Shown piece after piece: positions 44,216-53,774 of a stretch of DNA of 64,000 nucleotides (position 1 is the first letter of the stretch; the number at the start of each line of letters is the position of its first letter). A program made the position numbers and the translations under genes. The DNA is from Nocardia cyriacigeorgica NBRC 100375. Lineage in GTDB: Bacteria > Actinomycetota > Actinomycetes > Mycobacteriales > Mycobacteriaceae. Where the stretch lies: NCBI RefSeq assembly GCF_000308555.1, contig NZ_BAFY01000199.1, positions 1-64,000 on the forward strand, written 5' to 3'. Under the pieces are notes generated by a model. The model ran no database searches and had not been told where the DNA came from. It saw nothing but the letters and a program-made list of their open reading frames with translations.

Positions 44216-46420
44216 ATGAGCACGAGAACGGTCGCGCGGCAGTGCACGCTGTGTGAGGCGCACTGCGGAATTCTGGTCACGGTCGAAGACGAACGCGTCA
44301 CCCGTATCGAGGGCAATCGCGAGGACGTGCTGTCCAAGGGCTACATCTGCCCGAAAGCCACCGCGATGGGCGGGCTACACCACGATCCGGACCGACTACG
44401 CACGCCGGTGCGCCGCATCGGCGAACGCTTCGAGCCGATCGGCTGGGACGAGGCGTTCAACGAGATCGGGCAGCGGCTACGCGCGATTCGCTCCGCCCAT
44501 GGGCCGAGCGCCATCGGCATGTACATGGGCAACCCGGCCGCGCACAGCACCTCCGTGCTCTACGGCGGGCTGTTGCGCGCGGCCCTGATGACCAGGAACT
44601 TCTTCTCCGCCTCCTCGATCGACCAATTCCCGCAGGAATTCACCGCCTGGCGGATGTTCGGCTCCAACGCGCTGATGCCGGTCGCCGATATCGACCGCAC
44701 CGACCGGCTGGTGATCCTCGGCGCCAACCCGGCGGTCTCGAACGGCTCCATCACCACCATGCCCGGCGCGAAACAGCGGATCCGCGATGTGCGCGCCCGC
44801 GGCGGCAGCGTCGTCGTCATCGACCCCCGACGCACCGAAACCGCGCGGCTGGCCGACGAACACGTCGCCGTCGCACCGGGCGGAGACGTGTATCTGCTGC
44901 TCGGCATGCTGCACGTGCTGGTCACCGAAGAGCTCTGTGACCAGCGCGCGGTGCGCGAACAATGCGCGGGCTGGGAACGGTTGCGCCGCTTGGTCGCCGG
45001 CACCACACCGGAATCCATGGCGCCGCACGCGGGCGTCGACGCCGAGACGATTCGGCGCCTGGCCCGCGACCATGCGGCCGCGCCGTCGGCGGTGCTCTAC
45101 GCCAGGATCGGGGTGTGCCAGCAGGTGACCGGCACGCTGACGCACTGGCTGGTCAACACGATCAACGCGGTCACCGGCAACCTCGACCGGGCCGGCGGCC
45201 AGATGTTCGGCACCCCACCGGTCGACGCCGCTCGCTACGCGAAATACCTGCCGATGGGCCACGGCGCGTGGACCGACCGCACCGGCGCGCACAAGTCCTT
45301 CCGCAGCGAGCTACCCGTCGGCGTGCTGGCCGACGAAATCCTCACCGAGGGCCCTGGCCAGATCAAGGCGATGATCACCTACGCCGGGAATCCGGTGCTG
45401 TCCACTCCGCAGGGCGGGCGCTTGGAAGCGGCCCTGTCCTCGCTCGATTTCTATGTCGCCGTGGACATGTACATCACCGAGACCACGCGTCACGCCGACA
45501 TCATCCTGCCGCCGGTGTCACCGCTGGAACGCGAGGAACTCAACATCCTGTTCCCGGTGTTCAGCGTGCGCAACAACGCTCGCTACGACGCCAAGGTGTT
45601 CGAGCCGCCCGCCGACGCCATGGAGGACTGGCAGATCCTGGCTCGGCTGATCACCGAGGTGGTGCCGCTGCCTGTCCGCCGGGTCACCGGGCGGGCCGTG
45701 AACGCGGTATTCGCGCAACTGAGTCCGCAACGCATGATTGCCGGTGCGGTCGCGACGGGCCCGTACGGTGTGCTGCGCAAAGGCCGTAAGGGGTTGACCG
45801 TCAAGCGGATCCGCGAGGCCGCGGGTGGCATCGACCTGGGCCCCTTGCGGCCGCGACTGCCCGAACTGATCGGCACCCGCGACCGCAAGGTGCAGCTCGC
45901 GCCGCCCGACTTCCTGCGCGCCATCACCTCCGTCCTCGACGATGCCGCGGCCGGTCGGGCATTGACCGCCCCCGGCGAAGGCTTCGACCTCAAACTCATC
46001 GGCCGCCGCCACCTGCGCAGCAACAACTCCTGGCTGCACAACATCCCCACGATGATGAAGGGCCGCGACCGCTGCACCGTGCTCATGCACCCCGTCGACG
46101 CCACCGAACGCGGTCTCGCCGAGGGTGATTCGGCCACCGTCGCCTCCCCCGTCGGCGCGATCACCCTGCCGGTCGAGATCAGCGACGACATCCGCCGCGG
46201 CGTCGTCGCCATCCCGCACGGCTGGGGCCACGGCGCACCCGGCGTCGGCTGGAGTGTGGCCGCCGCCCAGCCCGGCGTCAACGTGAACCTGCTGCACGAC
46301 CCATCGCTCACCGACCCGCTCTCGGGCGCGGCGGCGGTGAACAACACGTGGGTGCGGGTGAGCGCGGTGACGACGGACCCGGCCGCGACGGCGGCGGTGA
46401 CGTTTACCGCGGCGCCCTGA
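44216..46420 (+). CDS. Molybdopterin-dependent oxidoreductase
   Basis: A 734-residue member of the DMSO-reductase superfamily. An N-terminal 4Fe-4S motif, C-x2-C-x3-C (C10, C13, C17) with a fourth cysteine in Y-I-C-P-K near 45, precedes the molybdopterin domains (IGWDEAFNEIG, Y-A-G-N-P-V-L-S-T, D-M-Y-I-T-E-T-T-R-H-A-D-I-I-L-P). The C-terminal guanine-dinucleotide domain begins around L-I-G-R-R-H-L-R-S-N-N-S-W. There is no Tat signal, so it is cytoplasmic, like formate-dehydrogenase- or nitrate-reductase-like single-subunit enzymes. Donor and acceptor unknown. ATG 44216 follows a GAAGGGGCGGG purine tract. Confidence 0.9.
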   Translation: MSTRTVARQCTLCEAHCGILVTVEDERVTRIEGNREDVLSKGYICPKATAMGGLHHDPDRLRTPVRRIGERFEPIGWDEAFNEIGQRLRAIRSAHGPSAIGMYMGNPAAHSTSVLYGGLLRAALMTRNFFSASSIDQFPQEFTAWRMFGSNALMPVADIDRTDRLVILGANPAVSNGSITTMPGAKQRIRDVRARGGSVVVIDPRRTETARLADEHVAVAPGGDVYLLLGMLHVLVTEELCDQRAVREQCAGWERLRRLVAGTTPESMAPHAGVDAETIRRLARDHAAAPSAVLYARIGVCQQVTGTLTHWLVNTINAVTGNLDRAGGQMFGTPPVDAARYAKYLPMGHGAWTDRTGAHKSFRSELPVGVLADEILTEGPGQIKAMITYAGNPVLSTPQGGRLEAALSSLDFYVAVDMYITETTRHADIILPPVSPLEREELNILFPVFSVRNNARYDAKVFEPPADAMEDWQILARLITEVVPLPVRRVTGRAVNAVFAQLSPQRMIAGAVATGPYGVLRKGRKGLTVKRIREAAGGIDLGPLRPRLPELIGTRDRKVQLAPPDFLRAITSVLDDAAAGRALTAPGEGFDLKLIGRRHLRSNNSWLHNIPTMMKGRDRCTVLMHPVDATERGLAEGDSATVASPVGAITLPVEISDDIRRGVVAIPHGWGHGAPGVGWSVAAAQPGVNVNLLHDPSLTDPLSGAAAVNNTWVRVSAVTTDPAATAAVTFTAAP

Positions 46421-46505
46421 CCGCCATTCGGCCACCACCATCTGAGCGCCGGGATCCGAAGCGGCCGGGGCGTCGACCGCGTCCAGTGGATCTTCACCCG
46501 AATGA

Positions 46506-46528
46506 CGCGCCGGGGTAATCCCGGCGCG
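46506..46528. terminator. Hairpin between convergent genes
   Basis: Nine-base arms CGCGCCGGG (46506-46514) and CCCGGCGCG (46520-46528) around GTAAT, between the stops of the molybdenum enzyme and the leftward P450. Likely terminator. Confidence 0.6.
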
Positions 46529-46555
46529 CCACGCAGATTCGCGCGGGGGGCGCGT

Positions 46556-47773
46556 TCAGCCCCGAGAACCACCCAGGCTCACCGGAATGGACAGCGGGCC
46601 GATGGTGAAGAAGGACGGGGCGTGTGGGACGTCGTCCGGATCGATGGCCAGGGTCAGGTCCGGGAACCGTCGATACAGCGATTCCAGGGCGAGCCTGCCC
46701 TCCAGTCGTGCGAGCGGCGCACCTATGCAGTAGCGCGGGCCATGTCCGAATCCCAGGTGCCCGCCCTGCGGCCGGGTGATGTCGAACTGATTCGCGGTAT
46801 CTCCGTGCTGCGCCGGATCGACCCCGGCAGCCTGGTAGACCACGCCCACCGCGCTTCCCTTGGGAATCGGCACGCCGGCAATGGTCACATCGTCGAGGGT
46901 GAACCGGAAACTCGTCATCATCACCGAGTGCCGGTAGCGCAGCGTCTCCTCGACCACCTCGGCCCACCGACCCTGCGCCTTCGTCACCGCGAGCTGATCG
47001 GGATGCTGCGACAGCGCGAGCACGGCGTTGCCGAGCAGATACACCGTCGTCTCGTGCCCCGCAATGAGCATCAGCCACAGCACCGCGACCAGTTCGTCGG
47101 TGGTGAGCCGCTCCCCGTCGTCGCGGGCGCGGACGAGATCGGTGGTGAGGTCGTCCCCGGGCACGTTCTCCTTGCGCCGCACCAACTCGTACAGATACCC
47201 ACGCAGCGCGACCTGAGTGTCGAACGCCTCCTCGGGCGTGGCGTTCTGCGACAGCGAGGCCAGCGTCCACCGCCGCAGTTGCGCCCGCTCCGACTCCGGC
47301 ACCCCGAACAGTTCACTGATCACGGCCATCGGCAGCGCGTCGCAGAAGGCGGGCACCAGATCGACCCCGTCTCCGGCCCGCTCGACCTCGTCCAGTAGCG
47401 CGTCGATGAGCTGCTGGATGCGTGGTTCCAGCGCGCGCACCCGCGCGGGTGTGAAGCCCTTGCCGACCAGGCCGCGCAACCGGCGGTGGTCCGCACCATC
47501 CTTGGTGGACAGGTGGTCGCCCTGGACGATGGCCCGGAACGGCCAGTCCTCGGGAATCGATCCGTCATAGAGCGCGGGCCAGTGCTTCGGGTCGCGAGCG
47601 AAGGTCTTGTTGTCGCCGGCCAGGATCTCCTCGACCGCCTTGTGCGTCAGCGCCAGATAGGCGGGCACCCCGCCGGGAAATTCGACTTCGACAACGGGAG
47701 CGATCCTCTGTAGCCGGCGGCAGGTGTCGAGTGGTCGTTCGTCGGCGGTGGGAAAAGCAGGCAGGCTCGTCAT
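46556..47773 (-). CDS. Cytochrome P450 (CYP107-like class)
   Basis: A 405-residue soluble P450. I-helix L-I-A-G-H-E-T-T-V-Y, K-helix E-E-T-L-R-Y-R, and haem loop F-G-H-G-P-R-Y-C-I-G with the cysteine at about 349. The sequence is of the general bacterial macrolide/xenobiotic type and I cannot assign a subfamily. It lies downstream of the MBL gene on the same strand, but a 169-base gap with an inverted repeat suggests its own control. Confidence 0.88.
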   Translation of the reverse strand: MTSLPAFPTADERPLDTCRRLQRIAPVVEVEFPGGVPAYLALTHKAVEEILAGDNKTFARDPKHWPALYDGSIPEDWPFRAIVQGDHLSTKDGADHRRLRGLVGKGFTPARVRALEPRIQQLIDALLDEVERAGDGVDLVPAFCDALPMAVISELFGVPESERAQLRRWTLASLSQNATPEEAFDTQVALRGYLYELVRRKENVPGDDLTTDLVRARDDGERLTTDELVAVLWLMLIAGHETTVYLLGNAVLALSQHPDQLAVTKAQGRWAEVVEETLRYRHSVMMTSFRFTLDDVTIAGVPIPKGSAVGVVYQAAGVDPAQHGDTANQFDITRPQGGHLGFGHGPRYCIGAPLARLEGRLALESLYRRFPDLTLAIDPDDVPHAPSFFTIGPLSIPVSLGGSRG

Positions 47774-47872
47774 GGCTGTGGCCCTTCGAGACAGCGCGAC
47801 CTATACGGCGCGTGGTCGATGAAATACCTTGCGCCGTTTATCTTCTCAGAGTTCGCGCGCGCGTCGCCCGGA

Positions 47873-47894
47873 CGTTTGCCACGGTTGGCAAACG
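47873..47894. promoter_or_regulatory. Inverted repeat upstream of a P450
   Basis: Perfect arms CGTTTGCC (47873-47880) and GGCAAACG (47887-47894) with a six-base centre, about 100 bases before the P450 start and 49 after the MBL stop. No T-tract follows on the minus strand, so an operator is more likely than a terminator. Confidence 0.5.
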
Positions 47895-47942
47895 CTTATC
47901 GCCGACCCGCAGAACGTCTTTCGCCCCCGACCGGTGCCCAGA

Positions 47943-48566
47943 TCAGGACTCGGTGCCCGCCGAGGCCGGGACATTCGCGCGCTCGGCGCCCAGCGTGGTG
48001 TCGGGCCCGTGCCCGGTGTGCACCACCGTCTCGTCCGGCAAAGCGAACAACCGGTCGTTGATCGAGGCCAGGATGGTCGGGTAGTCCGAGTACGAGCGGC
48101 CGGTGGCGCCCGGTCCACCCTCGAAAAGGGTGTCGCCGCTGAACAATTCACCGAGCTCGGGCAGGTGGAGGCAGCAGGAACCCGGGGAATGGCCGGGGGT
48201 GTGCAGCACCTCGAGCTGCGCGGTGCCCGCTTCGAGCCGCTGCCCGTCGCCGAGCGCGGTGTATTCGAGGCCCGGATGGGTCTGCTGCCACAGCACGTCG
48301 TCGGCGGGGTGCAGGTAGATCGGCGCGCCGGTGGCGGCCGACAGCTGCGGGGCGACGGTGACGTGGTCGTTGTGGGCGTGGGTGCAGACGATCGCGGTGA
48401 CGCGCCTGCCCGCCACCGCGTCCAGGATCGGGCGGGCGTCGTGGGCGGCGTCGATGATCAGGACCTCGGTGTCGTCACCGACCAGCCAGATGTTGTTGTC
48501 CACATCCCAGCAGCCGCCGTCCAGGCAGAACTGGCCCGAGGTGACGATGCGCTCCACCCGGGTCAC
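47943..48566 (-). CDS. Metallo-beta-lactamase-fold hydrolase, MscR partner
   Basis: A 207-residue MBL-fold protein with T-H-A-H-N-D-H metal motif (about 62-68), the third-histidine segment T-P-G-H-S-P-G-S, the bridging Asp in F-S-G-D-T-L-F and a final H in T-G-H-G-P. GTG 48566 overlaps the MscR stop (GTGA). The same pair exists as Rv2260-Rv2259. After MscR oxidises S-hydroxymethyl-mycothiol to S-formyl-mycothiol, a thioester hydrolase is needed; this protein is a good candidate, by analogy with glyoxalase II. Confidence 0.88.
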   Translation of the reverse strand: MTRVERIVTSGQFCLDGGCWDVDNNIWLVGDDTEVLIIDAAHDARPILDAVAGRRVTAIVCTHAHNDHVTVAPQLSAATGAPIYLHPADDVLWQQTHPGLEYTALGDGQRLEAGTAQLEVLHTPGHSPGSCCLHLPELGELFSGDTLFEGGPGATGRSYSDYPTILASINDRLFALPDETVVHTGHGPDTTLGAERANVPASAGTES

Positions 48567-49648
48567 AGCACGACCACCGAACGCAGCACCTTGCCGCCGT
48601 GCATGGTGTGGAACGCCTCTTCCACCGCGTCGAGCCCGATCCGTTCGGTGACGAACTTCTCCAGCGGCAACCGGCCCTGCCGGTACAGCTCGATCAGCGT
48701 GGGGAAATCACGTTCGGGCAGGCAGTCGCCGTACCAGGAAGATTTGAGCGCACCACCGCGGCTGAAGAAATCGATCAGCGGCATCTCGAGGGTCATATCG
48801 GGAGTCGGCACACCGACGAGGACCACGGTGCCCGCCAGGTCGCGGGCATAGAACGCCTGCTTCCAGGTTTCCGGGCGGCCGACCGCGTCGATCACCACGT
48901 CGGCGCCGAAACCGCCGGTGAGTTCCTGGATTTCGGCGACCGCGTCGGCGGTGGAGGCGTCGATGGTGTGGGTGGCGCCGAGTTCACGGGCGGCGTCGAG
49001 CTTGCTCGGGTCGCGGTCGACGGCGATGATCGTGGTCGCCCCGGCCAGCCGGGCGCCCGCGATCGCGGCATCGCCCACGCCACCGCAGCCGATGACGGCC
49101 ACCGAATCACCACGGCCCACATTGCCGGTGTTCATCGCCGCTCCCAGCCCCGCCATCACGCCGCAGCCGAGCAAGCCGGCGACCGCCGGATCGGTGTCCG
49201 GCTCGACCTTCGTGCACTGACCCTCGTGCACCAGCGTCTTGTCCGCGAACGCTCCGATGCCGAGGGCCGGGGTCAGGGCGGTGCCGTCCTCGAGCGTCAT
49301 CGGCGTGCTGGCATTGAAGGTGTCGAAGCAGTACCAGGGCCGCCCGCGCTTACACGCTCGACACTGCCCGCAGACCGCGCGCCAGTTCAGCACGACGAAG
49401 TCGCCCACCTCGACATGCGTGACGGCCTCCCCTACCGTCTCCACGATGCCCGCCGCCTCGTGTCCGAGCAGGAACGGGAACTCGTCGTTGATGCCACCCT
49501 CGCGATAGGTCAGGTCGGTGTGGCACACCCCGCACGCCTGCACCCGCACCACGACATCGTTGGGCCCCGGGTCCGGGATCACGACCGTGACGAGTTCCAC
49601 CGGAGCACCCGATCGACGGGCGATGACACCTCGGACGTTCTGCGGCAC
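48563..49648 (-). CDS. mscR: Mycothiol-dependent formaldehyde dehydrogenase / S-nitrosomycothiol reductase
   Basis: A 361-residue zinc alcohol dehydrogenase nearly identical in layout to Rv2259. Catalytic-zinc segment [12 protein letters not shown] and G-H-E-A-A-G; structural zinc cysteines [18 protein letters not shown] motif I-G-C-G-G-V-G-D; ending [11 protein letters not shown]. It oxidises formaldehyde bound to mycothiol and reduces S-nitrosomycothiol. Formaldehyde arises from demethylation reactions, though CYP51 itself releases formate. The presence of this gene supports a mycothiol-making actinobacterium. Confidence 0.93.
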   Translation of the reverse strand: MPQNVRGVIARRSGAPVELVTVVIPDPGPNDVVVRVQACGVCHTDLTYREGGINDEFPFLLGHEAAGIVETVGEAVTHVEVGDFVVLNWRAVCGQCRACKRGRPWYCFDTFNASTPMTLEDGTALTPALGIGAFADKTLVHEGQCTKVEPDTDPAVAGLLGCGVMAGLGAAMNTGNVGRGDSVAVIGCGGVGDAAIAGARLAGATTIIAVDRDPSKLDAARELGATHTIDASTADAVAEIQELTGGFGADVVIDAVGRPETWKQAFYARDLAGTVVLVGVPTPDMTLEMPLIDFFSRGGALKSSWYGDCLPERDFPTLIELYRQGRLPLEKFVTERIGLDAVEEAFHTMHGGKVLRSVVVL

Positions 49649-49775
49649 GATCTCTCCTCTCTGCGCGCGTGGCCCGGGCGGGCTACAACTCTCACCGTAG
49701 CCGGGCGTATGGGTGGAACGCGCCTGCCCACGCCCCGAGTCCCGCTGACCGGAACGCCGCCCGGACAGGTGTCCA

Positions 49776-51002
49776 TCAGCGTAGCCGGACCCGCAGGGGC
49801 AGGCTCGCGTGCCTGCGGACCATCAGGCTGGGCACCCACCGCGGCGGGGCATCGTCCACCAGCCCGAATCCGGTGGTGCGCTCGAGCAGCGTGGTGATCG
49901 CGGCCAGGGCTTCCATCCGGGCCAGGGCCGCGCCGATGCAGAAGTGCGCGCCCTTGCCGAACGCGAGGGTGGTGCGGCCGGAGCGGTCCACATCGACGAT
50001 GTCCGGATCGGTGAAGGTGCCCGGGTCGCGGTTGGCCGCGCCCCACATCAGCAACAGATGACCGCCCGCCGGCAGCGCCACCCCGCCGAGCGTGGTCTCC
50101 CGGGTGATGTGGCGATGGTGTCCGCGAAACGGCGACTCCACCCGCGCCACTTCCTCGAGGAAGGCCGGGATCGCGGCGGTATCGGCGCGCAACCGATCCT
50201 GTATGCCCGGATGCTCGGCCAGGATCCGCGCCGCATTCGCGATCAGCCCGGCCGTCGACTCGCCGCCCGCGCCGACGAGCTGCACCAGGATCAGTACGGC
50301 GACGTCGGGTTCGAGCTCACCGCGTCGGCACGCCGAGGCGAGTACGTCCAGCAGCCCGGTCCCGGTGCCATCGGGCCTCGCGAGGGCGCGGGCGAACTGA
50401 TCATGCAGGTATCCGGCAAGTTCGGCGGCGGAACCGACCAACGCGGGCAGCCGTCCCTCGGCGACGATGCCGCCGAGCATCTCGGTGGCGTCGTAGGCCC
50501 AGCCGAGTAATTGCGGCACGTCCTGCGACGGCACTCCGATGATGTCGGCGACCACCCCGAGCGGCAGCCGGTCTGCCAGCCCGGTGGCGATGTCGATGCG
50601 GTCACCGCGCAGCTCTTCGCGCCAGAGCCGGTCGACGAGGTCCCGCACCAGCTGCCCGAGGCCGCGTACGCGCTTGCCGATGTACGGGAAGACCAGCTTG
50701 CGATGCGCGGCGTGCACCGGATCGTCGGCCGTGGCCAGGACGTGAACGGCCTGACCGCCGCCGTCCATATCGAAGACCAGCGGCGGGCCCTCCGGCTGGT
50801 GGATCATCACCCCGGTCAAGTTCGAGGAGAAGTCCTCGACTCGGCTGGCGGCCTCGGTCACCAGGTCCCAGGACGTCACCAGGAAAAAGTCGGTCCCCGG
50901 GACCCGCCATACCGGCGACTGCTCGCGCAACATCCGGTACATCGGGTATGGGTCGTCCAGATTCGCCGGGTCGAAGATGTCGATACCGCTCGGTGCCACC
51001 AC
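49776..51002 (-). CDS. Cytochrome P450 with divergent TetR
   Basis: A 408-residue P450. The I-helix reads G-A-G-G-E-S-T, so the usual acid-Thr is Glu-Ser-Thr. Haem loop [10 protein letters not shown] with the cysteine near 355; P-F-R-G-H-H-R-H precedes it. Subfamily not recognised. GTG 51002 is preferred since GGGAG lies six bases upstream; the next codon is also GTG. It is divergent from a TetR gene across a 208-base region with a palindrome, which suggests substrate-induced expression. Confidence 0.88.
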   Translation of the reverse strand: MVAPSGIDIFDPANLDDPYPMYRMLREQSPVWRVPGTDFFLVTSWDLVTEAASRVEDFSSNLTGVMIHQPEGPPLVFDMDGGGQAVHVLATADDPVHAAHRKLVFPYIGKRVRGLGQLVRDLVDRLWREELRGDRIDIATGLADRLPLGVVADIIGVPSQDVPQLLGWAYDATEMLGGIVAEGRLPALVGSAAELAGYLHDQFARALARPDGTGTGLLDVLASACRRGELEPDVAVLILVQLVGAGGESTAGLIANAARILAEHPGIQDRLRADTAAIPAFLEEVARVESPFRGHHRHITRETTLGGVALPAGGHLLLMWGAANRDPGTFTDPDIVDVDRSGRTTLAFGKGAHFCIGAALARMEALAAITTLLERTTGFGLVDDAPPRWVPSLMVRRHASLPLRVRLR

Positions 51003-51166
51003 TGTGCACTCCCGTCTCGCTGCCGTTACCACGCTCGACGCTGCGCTGCCGCCGATACTCAGGTCAACAGGGGTCTCGGGGCGAGACGAGCGGCAGGGGT
51101 TCCCGGTGGAGATGCCGTCGACATTCGGCTGATGACATCGAAATATGGGGTACACAAACTGTGGAA

Positions 51167-51187
51167 GTTGTCTCATGCTGAGACGAC
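51167..51187. promoter_or_regulatory. Palindromic operator between P450 and TetR genes
   Basis: GTTGTCTCA (51167-51175), TGC, TGAGACGAC (51179-51187): an inverted repeat with eight of nine positions paired, centred 34 bases before the TetR ATG. Typical of a TetR autoregulatory site in a divergent promoter. Confidence 0.6.
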
Positions 51188-51210
51188 ATCCGACCTCAGG
51201 AGGCGACGGC

Positions 51211-51765
51211 ATGGCTCAGCACCGCCGAGACTGGCTCGCCGGTGGCGACCGCCGCGCGGCCGCTGTCGCACGCATCGAAGCGGCCGCCACCGAATTGTTC
51301 CTCGAACGCGGGATCGACGACGTCGGCGTCGACGAGGTAGCCGCACGGGCCGGCTGCTCGCGCGCCACGTTGTACCGGCATGTCGGCGGGAAAGCCGCGC
51401 TCGTCGACGCCGTCCTGGCCAGGTCGGCGGTCACCGTCAGCGAACGGGTCGCGGCAGCGGTAGCACCGCATGCCGGGCCCCGCCGGGTAGTGGAAGCGAT
51501 CCTGGCGTCGGTCGCGGCCATCCGCGCCGACCCGGTGCTGTCGCGCTGGCTGGCGACCCGCTCCGCCGCGGGCGACGGCTATCTGACCGCCTCGCCGGTG
51601 CTGTCGCGCATCGCGGCCACCCTCACCCGCACCGCCGACGACGAGGCCGCTCAATGGATCGTCCGCGTCGTGCTGTCACTGCTCACCTGGCCGCTCCCGG
51701 ACGCGGCCACCGAACGCCGCTTGGTCCAGCGTTTCGTCGCCCCGGGTTTCGCTGCCCGTCCGTGA
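51211..51765 (+). CDS. TetR-family regulator
   Basis: A 184-residue TetR protein. The N-terminal helix-turn-helix covers about residues 18-62 (A-T-E-L-F-L-E-R-G-I-D-D-V-G-V-D-E-V-A, then C-S-R-A-T-L-Y-R-H-V-G-G-K). AGGAGG lies seven bases before the ATG. Divergent from a P450, with a palindrome between, so it probably represses that P450 and itself. The ligand-binding half is Ala-rich and gives no clue. Confidence 0.92.
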   Translation: MAQHRRDWLAGGDRRAAAVARIEAAATELFLERGIDDVGVDEVAARAGCSRATLYRHVGGKAALVDAVLARSAVTVSERVAAAVAPHAGPRRVVEAILASVAAIRADPVLSRWLATRSAAGDGYLTASPVLSRIAATLTRTADDEAAQWIVRVVLSLLTWPLPDAATERRLVQRFVAPGFAARP

Positions 51766-51845
51766 GGCCTGGGTGGGTTCGGCCCGCGGCCTTCGTGTCC
51801 TGCCCGCGCATCGGCCGGGCGACCGCTAGCCGGGACGGGAGATGG

Positions 51846-51950
51846 CTACAGCAGGCCCCAGGCCTGCAACAGGTACGTCACGTTGGCGGCCAGCGATGTG
51901 ACGGTGTTCGCCAGGTTCAGCGCCGACGATCCGAGATCGATGATGTTCAC
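51846..51950 (-). CDS. 34-residue hydrophobic peptide
   Basis: A very short gene with near-ideal signals: GGAGG five bases before GTG 51950, and a TAG stop. The product begins M-N-I-I-D-L-G-S-S-A-L-N-L and ends Y-L-L-Q-A-W-G-L-L. It has a single Asp and no Lys, Arg or Cys, and would form an amphipathic or membrane-lying helix. It lies 78 bases after the second ABC subunit on the same strand, so it is probably in that transcript. I do not recognise it. Possible roles: exported peptide, small membrane regulator of the transporter, or toxin-like peptide. Confidence 0.6.
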   Translation of the reverse strand: MNIIDLGSSALNLANTVTSLAANVTYLLQAWGLL

Positions 51951-52028
51951 GTCTTCCTCCTCATGCGGCCCGACCCGCTACCCACCGTAGTGACGGTGCA
52001 AACCGGTGGCATCCGCCTATCGGATGAA

Positions 52029-53774
52029 TCACGGCGCGACCTGAGACCGATCTCTGCTCGCGTCGACGGCCCGGCCGCCGACGGACATGCTCCAGAACTC
52101 GGCGTAGCGACCGCCCTCGCGCAATAGCTCGGCATGGGTCCCCGCCTCCACGATCCGGCCCTCGTCGAGGAAGACGACCTGGTCGGCGGTGCGCACGGTG
52201 TGCAGGCGATGGGCCACCAGCACCACCGTGCGCCCGGCCATCAGGCGTTCGATGCCTCGGTGGACGGCGGCGTCGTTGGCCGGATCCAGGGCCGAGGTCA
52301 CCTCGTCGAGCAGCACGATGGGCGCGTTCTTCAGCAGCGCGCGGGCAATGGAGACGCGCTGACGTTCACCACCGGAGAGCCGGGCGCCGCCTTCGCCGAC
52401 GTCGGCGCGCCAGCCGCCGGGTAGTCGTTCGATCACCTCGTCCAGCTGCGCCGCGCTCGCGGCGGCGCGAACTTCGGCGTCGGTGGCTTCGGGCCTGCCG
52501 AGCCGGATGTTGTCTTCGATGGTGCCGTCGAAAAGATAGACGTCCTGGAAGACGACGGCGATCTGCGCCATCAGGGTGGCGGTGCCGATATCGCGGACGT
52601 CGACACCGCCGACTCGGACAGCACCCGAGTGCACATCGTGGAAGCGCGCGATCAGGTGCAGCAAGGTGCTCTTACCCGCTCCGGACGGCCCGACGATGGC
52701 CACCCGGCGGCCCTGCGGCACGGTCAGATTCAGCTCGTCGATCACCGTGCGGGCGCCACGACGGAAGGTGACCGCGTCGAACTCCAGATCATGACCGTTC
52801 GGCTGAAGCGGTTGGGCAGGCTCCGGCAGCGGCTCGGTGCGCAGGAGCGCGTCGAGCCGGACGAGTTGGGCCCGCGCACTGCGGAGTTTCCCGCCGATGT
52901 CGGCCAGCGCGAGCACGGGGTCGGCGCAACGGGCCGCGAGCACGAGGATCGCGAGAACCTCGGCGGCGCCGAGGGATCCGCCCACGGCGAGGTAGGCCCC
53001 GAGAGCCAGCAGCGCGGTGAACATCGCTTGGACAGCGAGAGTGAGCCCGACGACGCCGGGCAGGGCCGACAGCGCCGAGCGACGGGAGGCGCGTTCGATG
53101 CCGCGCAGCGCGTCGTCGAGCAGACCGAACCGCTCGGTGGTGCGCCCGCCCGCCCGCAGCACGGGTTGCGCCTGGAGGTATTCGATGACACGCCCGGCTG
53201 CCTGCTGGTCGCGGTCGTGGCGTTCGGCGTCGGCGGCTGCCATCGCCGGTGCGGTCCTGGACTGGATCGCCGCCACGAGCGGCACGGCGATCAGCGCGGC
53301 CAGGCCGAGCCGCCAGTCGACGACGGTGATGACGACGACGATCGTCAGCGGCGTCACGATCGCGGCGATGAACGGCGCGAGCAGGTGCGCGATCACACTC
53401 ATCGCTTCCAGCACACCCCGGCTGGCCAGCACCGATACCTCGCCGACCCGGTCACGGCCGTACCAGCCGATCGGCAGCCGGGCCAGATGATCGCCGAGCC
53501 GGTGATAGGTGCCGCGCAGCAGCGTGGTGCCGGCCCGGAAACCGGCCAGATCGCTGAGATAGCGCAGCACGGCGTAGCCGGCAACGGCGGCGGCGAATAC
53601 CGCGAGCCACGGCCGGGCGGCGCCCGGATCGCTTCCGAGCAACTCCCGCAGCACCGGGACCATGAAGGCATAGGAGGCACCTTCGGCGATCGCGGTGACG
53701 GTCATCAGAACCACGGCCCGTCGCACCGGACCCGCGTACCGTTGCCCGAGCACGCGCAGCAGCAGGGCGATCAT
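52029..53774 (-). CDS. ABC transporter half, IrtB-like (permease-ATPase fusion)
   Basis: A 581-residue type IV ABC half-transporter with six membrane helices in residues about 15-290, then a nucleotide-binding domain: Walker A G-P-S-G-A-G-K-S-T, Q-loop V-F-Q-D-V-Y-L-F, signature L-S-G-G-E-R-Q-R, Walker B V-L-L-D-E-V-T-S and H-R-L-H. It starts inside the stop of the preceding half (ATGA), so the two form a heterodimer. Sequence style resembles IrtB, the mycobactin importer half, and siderophore-cluster transporters. No siderophore synthesis gene is nearby. Confidence 0.88.
   Translation of the reverse strand: MIALLLRVLGQRYAGPVRRAVVLMTVTAIAEGASYAFMVPVLRELLGSDPGAARPWLAVFAAAVAGYAVLRYLSDLAGFRAGTTLLRGTYHRLGDHLARLPIGWYGRDRVGEVSVLASRGVLEAMSVIAHLLAPFIAAIVTPLTIVVVITVVDWRLGLAALIAVPLVAAIQSRTAPAMAAADAERHDRDQQAAGRVIEYLQAQPVLRAGGRTTERFGLLDDALRGIERASRRSALSALPGVVGLTLAVQAMFTALLALGAYLAVGGSLGAAEVLAILVLAARCADPVLALADIGGKLRSARAQLVRLDALLRTEPLPEPAQPLQPNGHDLEFDAVTFRRGARTVIDELNLTVPQGRRVAIVGPSGAGKSTLLHLIARFHDVHSGAVRVGGVDVRDIGTATLMAQIAVVFQDVYLFDGTIEDNIRLGRPEATDAEVRAAASAAQLDEVIERLPGGWRADVGEGGARLSGGERQRVSIARALLKNAPIVLLDEVTSALDPANDAAVHRGIERLMAGRTVVLVAHRLHTVRTADQVVFLDEGRIVEAGTHAELLREGGRYAEFWSMSVGGRAVDASRDRSQVAP

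Noticed and set aside
49763-49777. GGACAGGTGTCCATC, similar to the centre of the cyp51 operator
   Set aside because: Lacks the TGTCCAGA half, lies at the end of a P450 gene far from a promoter-like element, and is probably chance.
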